A DNA stretch of 64,000 nucleotides from Vibrio atlanticus. Its GTDB lineage: Bacteria > Pseudomonadota > Gammaproteobacteria > Enterobacterales > Vibrionaceae. This document shows, piece after piece, positions 1 to 8,554 of this stretch. Position numbers and translations under genes: made by a program. The notes beneath the pieces are model-generated. The model had not been told where the DNA came from, did no database searches, and saw only the letters and a list, made by a program, of their open reading frames with translations. Location of the stretch: NCBI RefSeq assembly GCF_024347315.1, contig NZ_AP025460.1, forward strand, positions 2,356,001 to 2,420,000, in the 5' to 3' direction. Position 1 is the stretch's first letter; the number at the start of each line of letters is the position of its first letter.

Positions 1-10
1 GGGCACCTTT

Positions 11-505
11 ATGATTATTCTGACCACTAACTTTGGCGACATCGAAATTGAACTTAACCTTGAGAAAGCGCCAGTAAGTTCAAAAAACTTCCTTAGATAC
101 TGCCAAGAAGGCTTCTATGAAGGCACCACATTTCACCGTGTAATTGAGGGTTTCATGATTCAAGGTGGTGGACACACTATAGACATGACAGAGAAGCCAA
201 CACACGCACCTATCGTCAATGAAGCAAATCGTGGACTAAAGAACGTGATTGGCTCAGTGGCAATGGCTCGTACAGACGCACCACACTCAGCAACGGCGCA
301 GTTCTTTATCAACCTTGACGACAATGATTTCCTTGACCATACCGCGACCAGCAACGCAGGTTGGGGTTACGCAGTGTTTGGCAAAGTATCGGCAGGCATG
401 GACGTGGTCAACAAGATTGCTGTCGCTCCAACGACCACTCGCTGGGGACACGAAGATGTACCTTGCGAAGATATTATGATCACCAAGGTCACGATTCGCG
501 ATTAA
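11..505 (+). CDS. ppiB: Peptidyl-prolyl cis-trans isomerase B (cyclophilin)
   Basis: This 164-residue protein is a cytoplasmic cyclophilin that speeds up cis-trans isomerisation of proline peptide bonds during folding. The cyclophilin signature is clear: [13 protein letters not shown] near residues 41-53, then [17 protein letters not shown] near residues 85-101, which holds the active-site Arg and Phe residues. Its length and ends match Escherichia coli PpiB and there is no signal peptide, unlike PpiA. Only ten bases of upstream sequence are visible, so its promoter and any upstream partner (often cysS in gamma-proteobacteria) cannot be seen. The next gene is separated by an operator-like palindrome and is probably independent. 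Confidence 0.96.
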   Translation: MIILTTNFGDIEIELNLEKAPVSSKNFLRYCQEGFYEGTTFHRVIEGFMIQGGGHTIDMTEKPTHAPIVNEANRGLKNVIGSVAMARTDAPHSATAQFFINLDDNDFLDHTATSNAGWGYAVFGKVSAGMDVVNKIAVAPTTTRWGHEDVPCEDIMITKVTIRD

Positions 506-578
506 TTCAAAATTAGCAGTCAATTCGCTTTTTTATCAAATAACGAAGCAATGTTGGTGCTAATTGCATCGGTATTAG

Positions 579-610
579 TTACGATGACAATAGTTGTAAT
601 GTCATCGTAA
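579..610. promoter_or_regulatory. Large inverted repeat in front of the MarR gene
   Basis: Perfect 11-bp arms (TTACGATGACA at 579-589 and its complement at 600-610) surround a 10-bp spacer. A second, offset palindrome ACAA-TAG-TTGT lies at 587-597. The site ends 17 bp before the marR start, where an autorepressor would be expected to bind. MarR proteins bind palindromes as dimers, so autoregulation is the natural inference. Confidence 0.6.
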
Positions 611-627
611 GAATTAGGTACTGACGG

Positions 628-1056
628 ATGTCACAAGAATTTGATAGGCAAAATAGCTTTGGTTGGATGATCAACGTGATCGCCAATAAAGCGAGCAAAG
701 ATTTCGACACAGAATTGAAAGAACATGGCTTAACCATTGCGCTCTGGCCAACCTTGATGTGCCTATGGGAAGAGGAAGGTATTACTCAGCGTGATATCGC
801 GGCAAAGTCCAAAGTCGAGAATTCAACGACGACTCGCACACTAGACAAGCTAGAAAAGCTTGAGCTGGTTGAACGCAGAGCCGATCCAAACAGTCGTCGT
901 TCTTTCAGAATCTACTTAACGGAAAAAGGGAAAGCACTCGAAGAACAGTTGATTCCAATCCCTACTCGTTTAAACAAAGAACTGATGAATGAGTTGGACG
1001 CTGAAGAACAACAGCAGATGATCAAGCTACTTCAAAAGATGGTCGCAGCAATCTGA
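628..1056 (+). CDS. MarR family transcriptional regulator
   Basis: A 142-residue winged helix-turn-helix regulator. The DNA-binding core is visible as ITQRDIAAKSKVENSTTTRTLDKLEKLELVERR (about residues 52-84), followed by the wing with the typical DPNSRRSFRIYLTEKG. Helices at both ends would form the dimer interface. MarR proteins are usually repressors released by small phenolic ligands or by oxidation. No cysteine suits a redox switch apart from one near residue 47. The gene is preceded by a strong inverted repeat, so it probably controls itself. Its other target is not evident: the convergent EamA exporter at 1151-2011 is a neighbour but has its own promoter. Confidence 0.9.
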   Translation: MSQEFDRQNSFGWMINVIANKASKDFDTELKEHGLTIALWPTLMCLWEEEGITQRDIAAKSKVENSTTTRTLDKLEKLELVERRADPNSRRSFRIYLTEKGKALEEQLIPIPTRLNKELMNELDAEEQQQMIKLLQKMVAAI

Positions 1057-1127
1057 TCTTACTGTGACCGGAGCTTACTGCTAGTACATGCTTAATGAGC
1101 TATAAACATGCGCTAACAACCAACGAG

Positions 1128-1157
1128 CACTCGGCCTTGCGCCGAGTGTTTTATTTT
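1128..1157. terminator. Bidirectional terminator between marR and the EamA gene
   Basis: An 8-bp GC-rich stem (CACTCGGC at 1128-1135 with its complement at 1141-1148), a 5-nt loop and the tail TTTTATTTT. It follows marR and overlaps the 3' end of the convergent EamA gene. Confidence 0.85.
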
Positions 1158-2011
1158 CGTCTCGACCATTTGATATAACAAAATAACGAACCAATAATTA
1201 CCGCTCCGCCTAGTAGCTTTTGCATCTCAACCGTTTCTCCCAACACGCTGACACTCAATAACAATGTCCACACCGGCTCAAGAATCATGATCAATGCCGC
1301 CACTTCCATGTTCACGGAGTGCTGACCGACAGTTTGCAATAAGTAACGGATCGATGTCGCGACAACCGCTGAGACGATAAACCAGAATATTAAGGTTTGA
1401 GTTATTTCAAACTCTGGTTGAGTGGTCATCGAAGCAAACGCTAACCCACTAACACCCACCACAAAAAGCTGAACGCAAATTGAAGCTATAGGTTTGATAT
1501 TAGTAATCACTCGCTTATTCATGACAAAGTGAACCGAAAGCAACATCGATGCTAATAGGAAATAGATCTGACTCTGCTCAACATGCCAGCCGTTAGTTAG
1601 GGTCAGTAGCAACATACCGATAATCGCAATTGGAAATGACATCCAAAAGGCGCGATTAGGCTTAACTCGAAATATAATCCAAGAGACAAACGGCGCGATG
1701 ATCATGGCTAAGCTCATGATAAACGCTCCTTCCGACAAACTTTCCGTCATCGATACCGCAAATACCCATACTTGCAATGAAGCTGACAGCAACAAGCCAA
1801 CGCCGCAAAGAGAAAGTATCTGCTTAAGCGAAAGCTTACGAATGTGATGAATACAAAATGGCAAAAGAATCAAACTCGCGACGAAGAATCGCACACCAAT
1901 GAACACTGGCCCAGGCATTTCTAACACCACCAGCTTAGATGCAATCCATCCAATCCCAGCTAACAGGGTAGCAAATAGGAGATAAAGCTCTCCGCGCATC
2001 GCTTTCATCAT
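1151..2011 (-). CDS. EamA/DMT-family permease
   Basis: A hydrophobic protein of about 286 residues with roughly ten membrane segments in two repeats, the layout of EamA (drug/metabolite transporter) permeases. The second repeat ends with IMILEPVWTLLLSVSVLGETVEMQKLLGGAVIIGS, the typical conserved EamA ending. Members export amino acids, metabolites or drugs; the substrate here is unknown. The open frame extends to 2053, but that stretch lies within the terminator of the upstream gene, so I chose the ATG at 2011 (MMKAMRGELY). The gene stands alone between the OYE gene and marR. Confidence 0.88.
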   Translation of the reverse strand: MMKAMRGELYLLFATLLAGIGWIASKLVVLEMPGPVFIGVRFFVASLILLPFCIHHIRKLSLKQILSLCGVGLLLSASLQVWVFAVSMTESLSEGAFIMSLAMIIAPFVSWIIFRVKPNRAFWMSFPIAIIGMLLLTLTNGWHVEQSQIYFLLASMLLSVHFVMNKRVITNIKPIASICVQLFVVGVSGLAFASMTTQPEFEITQTLIFWFIVSAVVATSIRYLLQTVGQHSVNMEVAALIMILEPVWTLLLSVSVLGETVEMQKLLGGAVIIGSLFCYIKWSRRK

Positions 2012-2032
2012 CTTACTTGGTCCAATAACAAA

Positions 2033-2063
2033 AAAAGCAACCCGACTCTGCAAGGTTGCTTTT
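2033..2063 (-). terminator. Rho-independent terminator of the gloA-nemA unit
   Basis: The stem AAAAGCAACC (2033-2042) pairs with GGTTGCTTTT (2054-2063). Read on the minus strand it ends in a run of seven T, downstream of the OYE gene. Confidence 0.85.
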
Positions 2064-2121
2064 TATAAACATTCAACAGGATCGAGATATTATCTCAATA
2101 CTCTGCTTCAGGCAGCTATTT

Positions 2122-3219
2122 TTAGCCTGCGTATTTTGGGTAATCCGTTAAACCTTTTTCAGCACCACCAAACAATGTGTTTGGATCGTGCGCTGCTAAT
2201 GGGTAACCATTTTGAATACGAGCGGGTAGATCCGGGTTCGCAACGAATGGACGACCAAAGCCAACCATGTCAGTTACGCCTTCAGCAACGGCTTTTTCGC
2301 CACGCTCGCTATCGTATTTACCCGCATAGATAAGGACACCATCGTAAGCTTCACGAACTGCCGCTTTAAATGCTTTTGGCGTTTCAGGTGCATCGTCCCA
2401 ATCAACTTCTGCAATGTGCAGGTAAACAATTTTGTATAGGTTAAGTAGTGCTGCAGCAGCTGTGTAAGTCTCTACTGGTGTAGCGTCAACCGTACCATTC
2501 AACGATGTGAACGGAGCAAGGCGTACACCAACACGGTCAGCACCAATCGCTTCAACCATAGCTTCAACCACTTCACCTAGGAAACGTAAACGGTTTTCAA
2601 TTGAACCACCGTATTCGTCAGTACGGTTGTTTGCTTCAGAATCGATGAATTGGTTGATTAAGTAACCATTCGCGGCGTGAAGTTCGATACCGTCAAAGCC
2701 TGCTTCAACTGCATTCAAAGCCGCTTGGCGATACTGTTCAACCACTTCTTTGATGTCTTCTTTCGTCATTTCACGAGGTTCAACCACATCAACAAAGCCC
2801 GGTTCATCAGTGCCATTATCGATGAATACTTTTACGTTCTCTGCTTTAAGTGCAGAAGACGAAATTGGTTGTTCACCACCAATGTTGTCTGGGTGTGTTA
2901 CACGGCCTACATGCCAAAGTTGAGCGAAGATAACGCCCTCTTTTTCATGTACTGCATCGGTGACTTTTTTCCAACCCGCAATCTGCTCATCAGAGTAGAT
3001 ACCCGGAGTCCAAGCGTAACCTTGACCCATAGGTGAAATTTGTGTGCCTTCAGCGATAATCAAACCTGCAGAAGCGCGTTGAGCGTAGTAAGCCGCCATC
3101 ATATCGTTTGCTGAATTGCCAGGTTGCGTTGCGCGAGAACGCGTCATCGGTGGCATAACAATACGGTTTTTAAGTTCGATATTACCAAGTTGAATTGGTT
3201 GAAATAGTGCGTTTGTCAT
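2122..3219 (-). CDS. nemA: Old yellow enzyme family alkene reductase (NemA-like)
   Basis: A 365-residue FMN-dependent NAD(P)H ene-reductase of the NemA/PETN-reductase type. It reduces activated C=C bonds and nitro or nitrate-ester groups and helps remove electrophiles such as N-ethylmaleimide and reactive aldehydes. Substrate-binding residues fall as expected: HAANGY gives His181, Asn184 and Tyr186. The N-terminal ALFQPIQLGNIELKNRIVMPPMTRSRA is classic for the family. The open frame runs further upstream, but the start at 3219 has a good GAGGATA ribosome site and lies just after gloA. The two genes form a gloA-nemA operon, resembling E. coli nemRA-gloA with reversed order and no nemR. Confidence 0.93.
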   Translation of the reverse strand: MTNALFQPIQLGNIELKNRIVMPPMTRSRATQPGNSANDMMAAYYAQRASAGLIIAEGTQISPMGQGYAWTPGIYSDEQIAGWKKVTDAVHEKEGVIFAQLWHVGRVTHPDNIGGEQPISSSALKAENVKVFIDNGTDEPGFVDVVEPREMTKEDIKEVVEQYRQAALNAVEAGFDGIELHAANGYLINQFIDSEANNRTDEYGGSIENRLRFLGEVVEAMVEAIGADRVGVRLAPFTSLNGTVDATPVETYTAAAALLNLYKIVYLHIAEVDWDDAPETPKAFKAAVREAYDGVLIYAGKYDSERGEKAVAEGVTDMVGFGRPFVANPDLPARIQNGYPLAAHDPNTLFGGAEKGLTDYPKYAG

Positions 3220-3233
3220 TGTTATATCCTCGA

Positions 3234-3611
3234 TTAACCCAGTTGAATCAGTTCGATTTGGTAACCATCTGGGTCTGTGATAAATGCGATGTGCGTTGAG
3301 CCACCTTTTACTGGCCCCGCTTCGCGAGTGACGTTGCCACCCAGTGATTTGATCTTGTCGCATGCGGCGTAAATATCTTCCACACCCAATGCCAAATGAC
3401 CAAACGCGCTGCCCATCTCGTACTCATTCGTGTCCCAGTTGTACGTGAGCTCGATAGTCGTGCCGCCTTGTTCGTATCCAACGAAAACCAAAGTGTAGCG
3501 GTAGTCGTTGTTTTCGTGGCGTTCAAGCTCTTTCATGCCTAATACTTTGGTGTAGAACTCGATAGACTTGTCTAAATCAGCAACTCGGATCATTGTGTGT
3601 AGGAATTTCAT
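3234..3611 (-). CDS. gloA: Lactoylglutathione lyase (glyoxalase I)
   Basis: A 125-residue glyoxalase I that converts the methylglyoxal-glutathione hemithioacetal to S-lactoylglutathione. Metal ligands line up with the E. coli Ni enzyme (His5, Glu56, His74, Glu122) as His5, Glu54, His72 and Glu120; two residues are missing from the 45-53 loop. ELTYNWD and [13 protein letters not shown] are diagnostic. It lacks the short C-terminal tail of E. coli GloA. It is the first gene of an operon with the OYE reductase 14 bp downstream, an electrophile-detoxification pair. The promoter region carries an inverted repeat (3716-3746) that recurs in front of the other VOC gene at 34678. Confidence 0.96.
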   Translation of the reverse strand: MKFLHTMIRVADLDKSIEFYTKVLGMKELERHENNDYRYTLVFVGYEQGGTTIELTYNWDTNEYEMGSAFGHLALGVEDIYAACDKIKSLGGNVTREAGPVKGGSTHIAFITDPDGYQIELIQLG

Positions 3612-3715
3612 ATTTCACCCTTATTGGCACCACAAGCATTGCGCCGTTATGATTTTGAGTGGAGGTTATCCACTAATCTCTGAGTGAAATAATACGATTC
3701 AGCGAGGAATTAATG

Positions 3716-3746
3716 AAATTATCAAAAATTCTCAATGTGATAATTT
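3716..3746. promoter_or_regulatory. Operator-like inverted repeat in front of gloA
   Basis: AAATTATCA (3716-3724), 13 bp, then TGATAATTT (3738-3746). The same arms with the same 13-bp spacing occur at 35269-35299 in front of the VOC gene at 34678. A second small repeat AGTGGA-N5-TCCACT lies at 3658-3674. The regulator is unknown. Confidence 0.6.
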
Positions 3747-3785
3747 TTTGTTATGAACCTTATGACTAGCACGAACTCAATGACA

Positions 3786-3812
3786 CAAAAAAGGGAAGCC
3801 AATGCTTCCCTT
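3786..3812 (-). terminator. Terminator of the LysR gene
   Basis: A 9-bp stem AAGGGAAGC/GCTTCCCTT with a CAAT loop (3791-3812); on the minus strand it is followed by TTTTTT. Confidence 0.88.
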
Positions 3813-3828
3813 CGAGTTAGACTCTCAA

Positions 3829-4764
3829 TTAAAACCGCAAACGCCTATCTTTAAGCGTCTTCGACATAGCATCTGATGTACTGATGACTTGTTCTCGGAA
3901 CCATTTATGAGCAGGGTCATTATTCTGCTTCTTTAACCAAATCAAATAGTGAGATATAGGCTGATATTCAAAAGGTGGTTTAAACAACTGTAAACCTAGC
4001 CTTTCTTGAAACTGCACAGCCATAGATAAAGGCACTACGGTGATGTAATCCGATTGGCTACATAGCAAGATATTACTGAACAGTGAGCGCCCGTGAAACA
4101 CGATTTTACGCTTAGATAAATCCAATGATGTGTAGTGATTTAAACTGCGAACTTTACGCCGTGTTCTATCTAATACGGCATGCTTTTCATTCATGAATTG
4201 CGCTTCGCTGATTTCACCTTGGATTCGCGGGTGATCCTCTCTACACACGATCACAAACTCGCCTTCATATAGAGTTTCACTAACGATGCTTGGGTGTTCA
4301 GGTACCACAATATCGATCATTGCATCGAACTCTTGAGTCAAAAGGTCTTCGTAAATACGCTCATCACTGTCTGGTTGGTCAAAGACTTCTAGCGACAAGT
4401 TTTGATTGGGAAGCGCCGCGAAACTATTAAGTAAAATCCACTGTAAGTGCTCAGGTGCAGAAATCACAAACTTACGTTCAGAGGATTGTTCATCAAAATT
4501 AGCCATCGACTGAAATACATCATTCAATTCATGAATCGGCGTTTTGATTTGTTCATACAAACTTTGAGCATAAGAAGTAGGCGTAACACCTCGTCCTTTA
4601 CGAACAAAAAGCTCTTGGCCTATCTCTTTTTTCAGTCGTGCCAATGCGGTACTAATGGTCGATTGATTGGTGCTGAGTTGATCCGCAGCTTTACTCAAAC
4701 TGCCCTGCTCCATCACCGCAGAAAACACAGCAAGTAGGTTGAAATTGGGGATTTCGTTGCTCAT
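3829..4764 (-). CDS. LysR family regulator, divergent from an outer-membrane protein gene
   Basis: A 311-residue LysR-type regulator. The N-terminal helix-turn-helix is plain (NLLAVFSAVMEQGSLSKAADQLSTNQSTISTALARLKKEIGQELFVRKGRGVTPT, about residues 9-63), followed by a substrate-binding domain of the LeuO/NodD-like subgroup. It is transcribed away from the outer-membrane protein gene at 5113. The shared 348-bp gap holds the palindrome ATCGTAAAAACGAT at 4802-4815, 37 bp from its start. The same or a closely related palindrome precedes the HlyD operon and the alkyl sulfatase gene, so I infer that this regulator controls itself and all three units. Its co-inducer is unknown. Confidence 0.9.
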   Translation of the reverse strand: MSNEIPNFNLLAVFSAVMEQGSLSKAADQLSTNQSTISTALARLKKEIGQELFVRKGRGVTPTSYAQSLYEQIKTPIHELNDVFQSMANFDEQSSERKFVISAPEHLQWILLNSFAALPNQNLSLEVFDQPDSDERIYEDLLTQEFDAMIDIVVPEHPSIVSETLYEGEFVIVCREDHPRIQGEISEAQFMNEKHAVLDRTRRKVRSLNHYTSLDLSKRKIVFHGRSLFSNILLCSQSDYITVVPLSMAVQFQERLGLQLFKPPFEYQPISHYLIWLKKQNNDPAHKWFREQVISTSDAMSKTLKDRRLRF

Positions 4765-4801
4765 ATATCATTACTCGTTAGGCGACCATAAACACCATGC
4801 T

Positions 4802-4815
4802 ATCGTAAAAACGAT
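4802..4815. promoter_or_regulatory. Palindrome 1 of the LysR/sulfatase regulon
   Basis: ATCGTAAAAACGAT, with a further half site ATCGT at 4821-4825. It lies in the 348-bp gap between lysR and the outer-membrane protein gene, which otherwise holds no supportable gene. An identical 14-mer is at 8443-8456. Confidence 0.6.
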
Positions 4816-5112
4816 TAAATATCGTCAATAAAAACATTTATTAAAGGTATAACGCATTGATTATTTTGCTAATAAATAGCATATTAACCAGACTTTACTC
4901 ACACTCATCAACCCTCAATAAATCTTCATATATTGAGACAATAAAGCCCTCCCTTCTCCGTAAGCCCTTTAATAATGGGGCGTACTTCATGCAACGCGCT
5001 TTGAAACCACAACATTGTCTCAAATTACATGACACTGAGTTTCCGTTCGGTACATATACATTCCTTTTGTGAATACTACAATGGCACCAAAATAATGACC
5101 CTCGGTATCAAT

Positions 5113-6024
5113 ATGAAAAACACTAAAATAATTTCTCTACTCTTAAGCGGTGCGGCTATCGCTTACTCTGGTTCTGCGCTGGCTGAAAAGGAACAACTCT
5201 CAGTTCAGGAAGCCGCAAAAAAATCGGCTAACCCGGTATCTGACGTATGGATGCTAATCACTCAGAATGATTACACCTTTCTTGAGAAAGAAGATGGCCA
5301 CCATGAAATGCAAAACCGTTTCAGCTTTCAACCAGTAATGCCTGTTCCTATCATGGATGGCGAATGGAACTTGGTGAACCGTCTGGTAGCCAACCACTAC
5401 AGTTCACCAGGTGACCGTGAAAATGGTGATTTCTTTGAAGGTCGTACAAATGGCATGGGAGACACCGTCTTTCTGTCAATGGCAGCGCCTAACCGTGATG
5501 ACGGCTGGATTTGGGGTGTTGGTCCAACAGTGATCATGCCAACAGGTACTGATGGTTTAACCCAAGATAAATGGCAAGTAGGCCCTGCGGCAATGGTCGC
5601 TCGCCTTGGTAAAGAAACCGGTAACCCAGCAAGTATTGAAAGCTGGAACGTTGGTTTCTTAGCTCAGCAATGGTGGGATGTAGGCGGTAGCGACAGCGTG
5701 ACTGAATCAACCAATCAAGCGGACATCCAGTACTTCTTAAACTATCGTGTCAGCAACACCGCGTTAATTGGTATGACGCCTAATATTCAAATTGATTGGA
5801 CAAAAGATGGTTCCGACCAATTTACTGTACCTGTCGGGTTAGGCTATATCGATATGTTTAAGATTGGACCGATGCCTGTTCGTTGGGGTGTAGAACTTCA
5901 ATATTACGTAATGAAACCAGACGCAAATGTTAATACGACCAACCCAGCTGAGTATGTGCCATATGCACCAGATTGGAACCTAAAATTCTTTATTGCTCCT
6001 GTTACATTAAACCCGTTCAAATAA
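5113..6024 (+). CDS. Outer-membrane beta-barrel protein (transporter / 'neuromedin U'-annotated type)
   Basis: A 303-residue exported protein. A Sec signal peptide (residues 1-24, cleavage after SGSALA) leads into a sequence of alternating hydrophobic and polar strands rich in Trp, Gly and Tyr, ending in Phe-Lys after a strand-like segment, as in outer-membrane barrels. It resembles barrel proteins annotated as transporter or phenol-degradation MetA-pathway type; that assignment is from memory. The ATG at 5113 gives a clean signal peptide; an in-frame ATG at 5095 is possible. Position suggests LysR control through the 4802 palindrome, perhaps giving passage to an amphipathic substrate of the sulfatase at 8555. 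Confidence 0.75.
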   Translation: MKNTKIISLLLSGAAIAYSGSALAEKEQLSVQEAAKKSANPVSDVWMLITQNDYTFLEKEDGHHEMQNRFSFQPVMPVPIMDGEWNLVNRLVANHYSSPGDRENGDFFEGRTNGMGDTVFLSMAAPNRDDGWIWGVGPTVIMPTGTDGLTQDKWQVGPAAMVARLGKETGNPASIESWNVGFLAQQWWDVGGSDSVTESTNQADIQYFLNYRVSNTALIGMTPNIQIDWTKDGSDQFTVPVGLGYIDMFKIGPMPVRWGVELQYYVMKPDANVNTTNPAEYVPYAPDWNLKFFIAPVTLNPFK

Positions 6025-6046
6025 TCGATTAAAATCCTCCCTAGAG

Positions 6047-6085
6047 CTGGTCTAATTTATTCAATATTTTAGGCCAGTCTTTTTA
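6047..6085 (+). terminator. Terminator after the outer-membrane protein gene
   Basis: The stem CTGGTCTAA (6047-6055) pairs with TTAGGCCAG (6069-6077), with one G-U pair, followed by TCTTTTTA. Confidence 0.75.
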
Positions 6086-6657
6086 GTACTTTTCATCGAC
6101 TTCTATGATCCAAACCAAGTTAATGAACAATGTTTTCTATCTGTATATGAGCCTTTTCAAATAAATCACTTTACCGATTTAGAGTTATAACTACTAATCG
6201 TAATTACGATATTATCAAATCGTAATTCTGGGTAGATACTGGTCAAAACTCTTCCTATTATCCTGCTAACAAATCAATCACCAGCCCAAATAGAAAACTG
6301 ACAAATGTTTTACTTTGGTATGTCAATTGTCATGGAAGAGCCCCTCGATTGTCGAGGTAATACACGTAATAAAAACAGTCGCTAGAAAGCCGCGCGAATA
6401 TTAATTCGAACGCTTCATAGCCATTTCATTTACGTCTGCTGACAAATAATAAAGATTGATTTGTAGAGAAGCATATTCGCTTCTTGATACCGAGAATCGG
6501 TTGTCTGGACTGTGCAATATCACTTTAAATATCATCTATTACTTTTGTTTATTATGGACACTAATCTACCCACATAATAGACATCTACTTTTTAAGATGT
6601 CATTAAAGGTGACTTCTAGGCTGCAAATTCTCTCTTCTTATTGATGTAGGTTGAGAT
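6086..6657. other. Gene-free gap with the promoter of the HlyD unit
   Basis: About 570 bp without a convincing gene. A 62-codon frame at 6456-6644 has no ribosome site or protein character. The only structured signals seen are the palindrome at 6197-6210 and its partial repeat at 6219-6227. Confidence 0.5.
6197..6210. promoter_or_regulatory. Palindrome 2 of the LysR/sulfatase regulon
   Basis: ATCGTAATTACGAT is a perfect 14-bp palindrome with the same ATCGT/ACGAT arms as sites 4802 and 8443 but AATT in the centre. A half site ATCGTAATT follows at 6219-6227. It is far (about 450 bp) from the next start at 6658, so either the leader is long or the site acts at a distance. Confidence 0.5.
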
Positions 6658-7299
6658 ATGAACTTTATAAAAATCATTTTCCAGAAAATCTGGGCCGTTG
6701 TGATGGTCTTGATTAAATTCTGCCTGTTTATGGCGGTAATGTTTGCTGGTGCATGGGCTCTTGCACCGTTAGGCACTATCCATTCTAAAGACATCGACAT
6801 GTCTCAATTCAACAATCATCCCAATGAAATGATGATGAACTTCTTCCAGATGGAGTACTTCTCTGGTTACTTGTTCTCGGTGACCATTGCTGTGGTATTA
6901 GCCGGTGTTTACGGCATGTGGCAGTTGCATGAACTGGGTGTGCATAAAGCAAAAGAACACAAAAGCGCTCACGTACAGATCGTTTTTGCACTGTCACTTT
7001 GCGGGCTCTTCATCAGCAAAACATTCTGGGTTATCGCATTGGTTATCGCATTGGCGAACTGGAAACATATTGGTCAATCACTGAGTGATGTTATTCGCCG
7101 TGGTGTGCAGCCTAAACAAGACGCGACCAATTCAGAGGCAGCCGCAGTCCACGTATCACCTGAAAAATCGGCAGCAGAGCCGTCTCAAACACAACAGTCT
7201 CCAGTAGAACCGTCTTCAGAAGCTCAGCCTTCAAAAGAACAGTCTTCAGAAGATAAGGCTCCAACAAAACCATCCCCTACAGAAAAAGAGGTCGCATAA
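6658..7299 (+). CDS. Inner-membrane protein with Pro/Ser/Glu-rich tail, partner of an HlyD-type adaptor
   Basis: A 213-residue protein whose first 140 residues hold about four membrane segments (roughly 12-37, 68-88, 105-122 and 124-140). The last 65 residues form a low-complexity tail of Pro, Ser, Glu, Gln and Lys, probably disordered. I do not recognise the family firmly; the arrangement resembles E. coli yibI-yibH, where a small membrane protein precedes an HlyD-like protein. Its TAA stop overlaps the next ATG by one base (TAATG), so the two are translationally coupled. Role unknown; it may assemble with the adaptor in an export complex. Confidence 0.7.
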   Translation: MNFIKIIFQKIWAVVMVLIKFCLFMAVMFAGAWALAPLGTIHSKDIDMSQFNNHPNEMMMNFFQMEYFSGYLFSVTIAVVLAGVYGMWQLHELGVHKAKEHKSAHVQIVFALSLCGLFISKTFWVIALVIALANWKHIGQSLSDVIRRGVQPKQDATNSEAAAVHVSPEKSAAEPSQTQQSPVEPSSEAQPSKEQSSEDKAPTKPSPTEKEVA

Positions 7300-8288
7300 T
7301 GAAAGAGATGATGATTCCATACATCCTAATTGTATGGTCACTGTTTGCGACAGGTGCACTGAAGAAGAACTTCAAAAACTACACTTGGGCAGCCATTGGC
7401 GGTGTTACGATTCTTACAGTCTTAGCGGTTATCTCTCGCTTGTGGGCACCCGTTGATTTAACCAATTCAACCACAGTCAAAGCGCCACACGCGGTGATGT
7501 CACCTATCTTTGGCCAGCAGATCGACCAAGTGCTTGTTGAGCACAACCAAATGGTTAAAGAAGGCGATGTAATTTACACCCTCGTCGACATTGAGTCTGC
7601 CGCAGACAAAGCAAAGATCGAATCTTCAATAGTTAAAAAAGAAGAACAGATCAAGCAAATGACTCGCGACTTAGAACGTACTGAAACATCACCAGAGATA
7701 TTCAATGCTCGTGATGTAGAAAAGTACGACTCCGATCTTCGAGTACTGCACGCTGAACTTGTGTCGCTGAAAGCCGATCTACAAAAAGTAAACTGGGCAC
7801 AAGAAAAGAAAACCGTTAAAGCTGAGTTTGACGGTCAGGTATCGATAGTGAATATCGCTGAAGGTTCTGTCATGGGTAACATGCACCTCTACAACACCAG
7901 CAAAAAGTTCCTTGAGATGCGTATCTCAGACCAAACTTACGGCTACGTTCAAGTTGGTGACTTTGCGGAATTCTACGTTGATGCCTACCCAGGACACGTG
8001 TTCCGAGCAAAAGTACACAGCTTTAATGCCGGTACCGGTGAGTCGAGTATTTCTCCACTTCAGGGGCCACAAAGCGTCGGTCAACACGTGGTAAGAAACG
8101 GTAATGGTTTAGGTCGTACTATCGTACTTGAGATCATCGAACCAGAAGGTTACAACATCCCTATTGGTTCAACTGGCGCGGCTTGGATCTCGGCTGAGAA
8201 GCCACATCCGTTCTGGGGCTTCATTGATGTAATCGGTGCAGCAACGGTTCGCCTACAATCTTACAAGTCTTACTTAGGTGCTTGGTAA
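7299..8288 (+). CDS. HlyD-family membrane-fusion protein (YibH-like)
   Basis: A 329-residue periplasmic adaptor. It has two N-terminal membrane segments (about 5-20 and 28-50), a biotinyl-lipoyl-like half motif (VKAPHAVMSPIFGQQIDQVLVEHNQMVKEGDVIYTL), a coiled-coil stretch (about 105-170) and a second lipoyl half (VKAEFDGQVSIVNIAEGSVMG), then a beta-barrel domain. Such proteins bridge an inner-membrane component to an outer-membrane channel. No pump subunit follows, so its partner is either the preceding membrane protein or encoded elsewhere. It lies between the outer-membrane barrel and the alkyl sulfatase and may belong to their regulon. Confidence 0.82.
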   Translation: MKEMMIPYILIVWSLFATGALKKNFKNYTWAAIGGVTILTVLAVISRLWAPVDLTNSTTVKAPHAVMSPIFGQQIDQVLVEHNQMVKEGDVIYTLVDIESAADKAKIESSIVKKEEQIKQMTRDLERTETSPEIFNARDVEKYDSDLRVLHAELVSLKADLQKVNWAQEKKTVKAEFDGQVSIVNIAEGSVMGNMHLYNTSKKFLEMRISDQTYGYVQVGDFAEFYVDAYPGHVFRAKVHSFNAGTGESSISPLQGPQSVGQHVVRNGNGLGRTIVLEIIEPEGYNIPIGSTGAAWISAEKPHPFWGFIDVIGAATVRLQSYKSYLGAW

Positions 8289-8338
8289 GTACTCAGGTTC
8301 TCGGTAAACGCTTATATAACAGCCATTAGTTCCAAATT

Positions 8339-8365
8339 AAATGCCCTGAATGTCAGGGCATTTTT
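8339..8365 (+). terminator. Terminator of the HlyD operon
   Basis: An 11-bp stem AAATGCCCTGA with its complement, a 3-nt loop and a T run; textbook intrinsic terminator. Confidence 0.92.
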
Positions 8366-8442
8366 GTATCTGTCACAAGCTCATCTGGTTAATTGATTCA
8401 GATCAATTAAAATCGCTAATACAATCATTAACAAAATAAAAC

Positions 8443-8456
8443 ATCGTAAAAACGAT
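8443..8456. promoter_or_regulatory. Palindrome 3 of the LysR/sulfatase regulon
   Basis: ATCGTAAAAACGAT, identical to the site at 4802-4815, located 99 bp before the alkyl sulfatase start. This suits an activator site upstream of the promoter. Confidence 0.6.
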
Positions 8457-8554
8457 AGGTTGAAATCCTATTAGCGCGTAGATAGCGCCCCCTCTCCTGT
8501 CTATTATTTGGCTCAAGAAATCCAATTCCTGTATCCAAATATAAGGTCACTATC

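Noticed and set aside
6456..6644. 62-codon frame in the gap before the HlyD unit
   Set aside because: No ribosome site, mixed low-quality composition and no protein character; it overlaps only promoter-like sequence.
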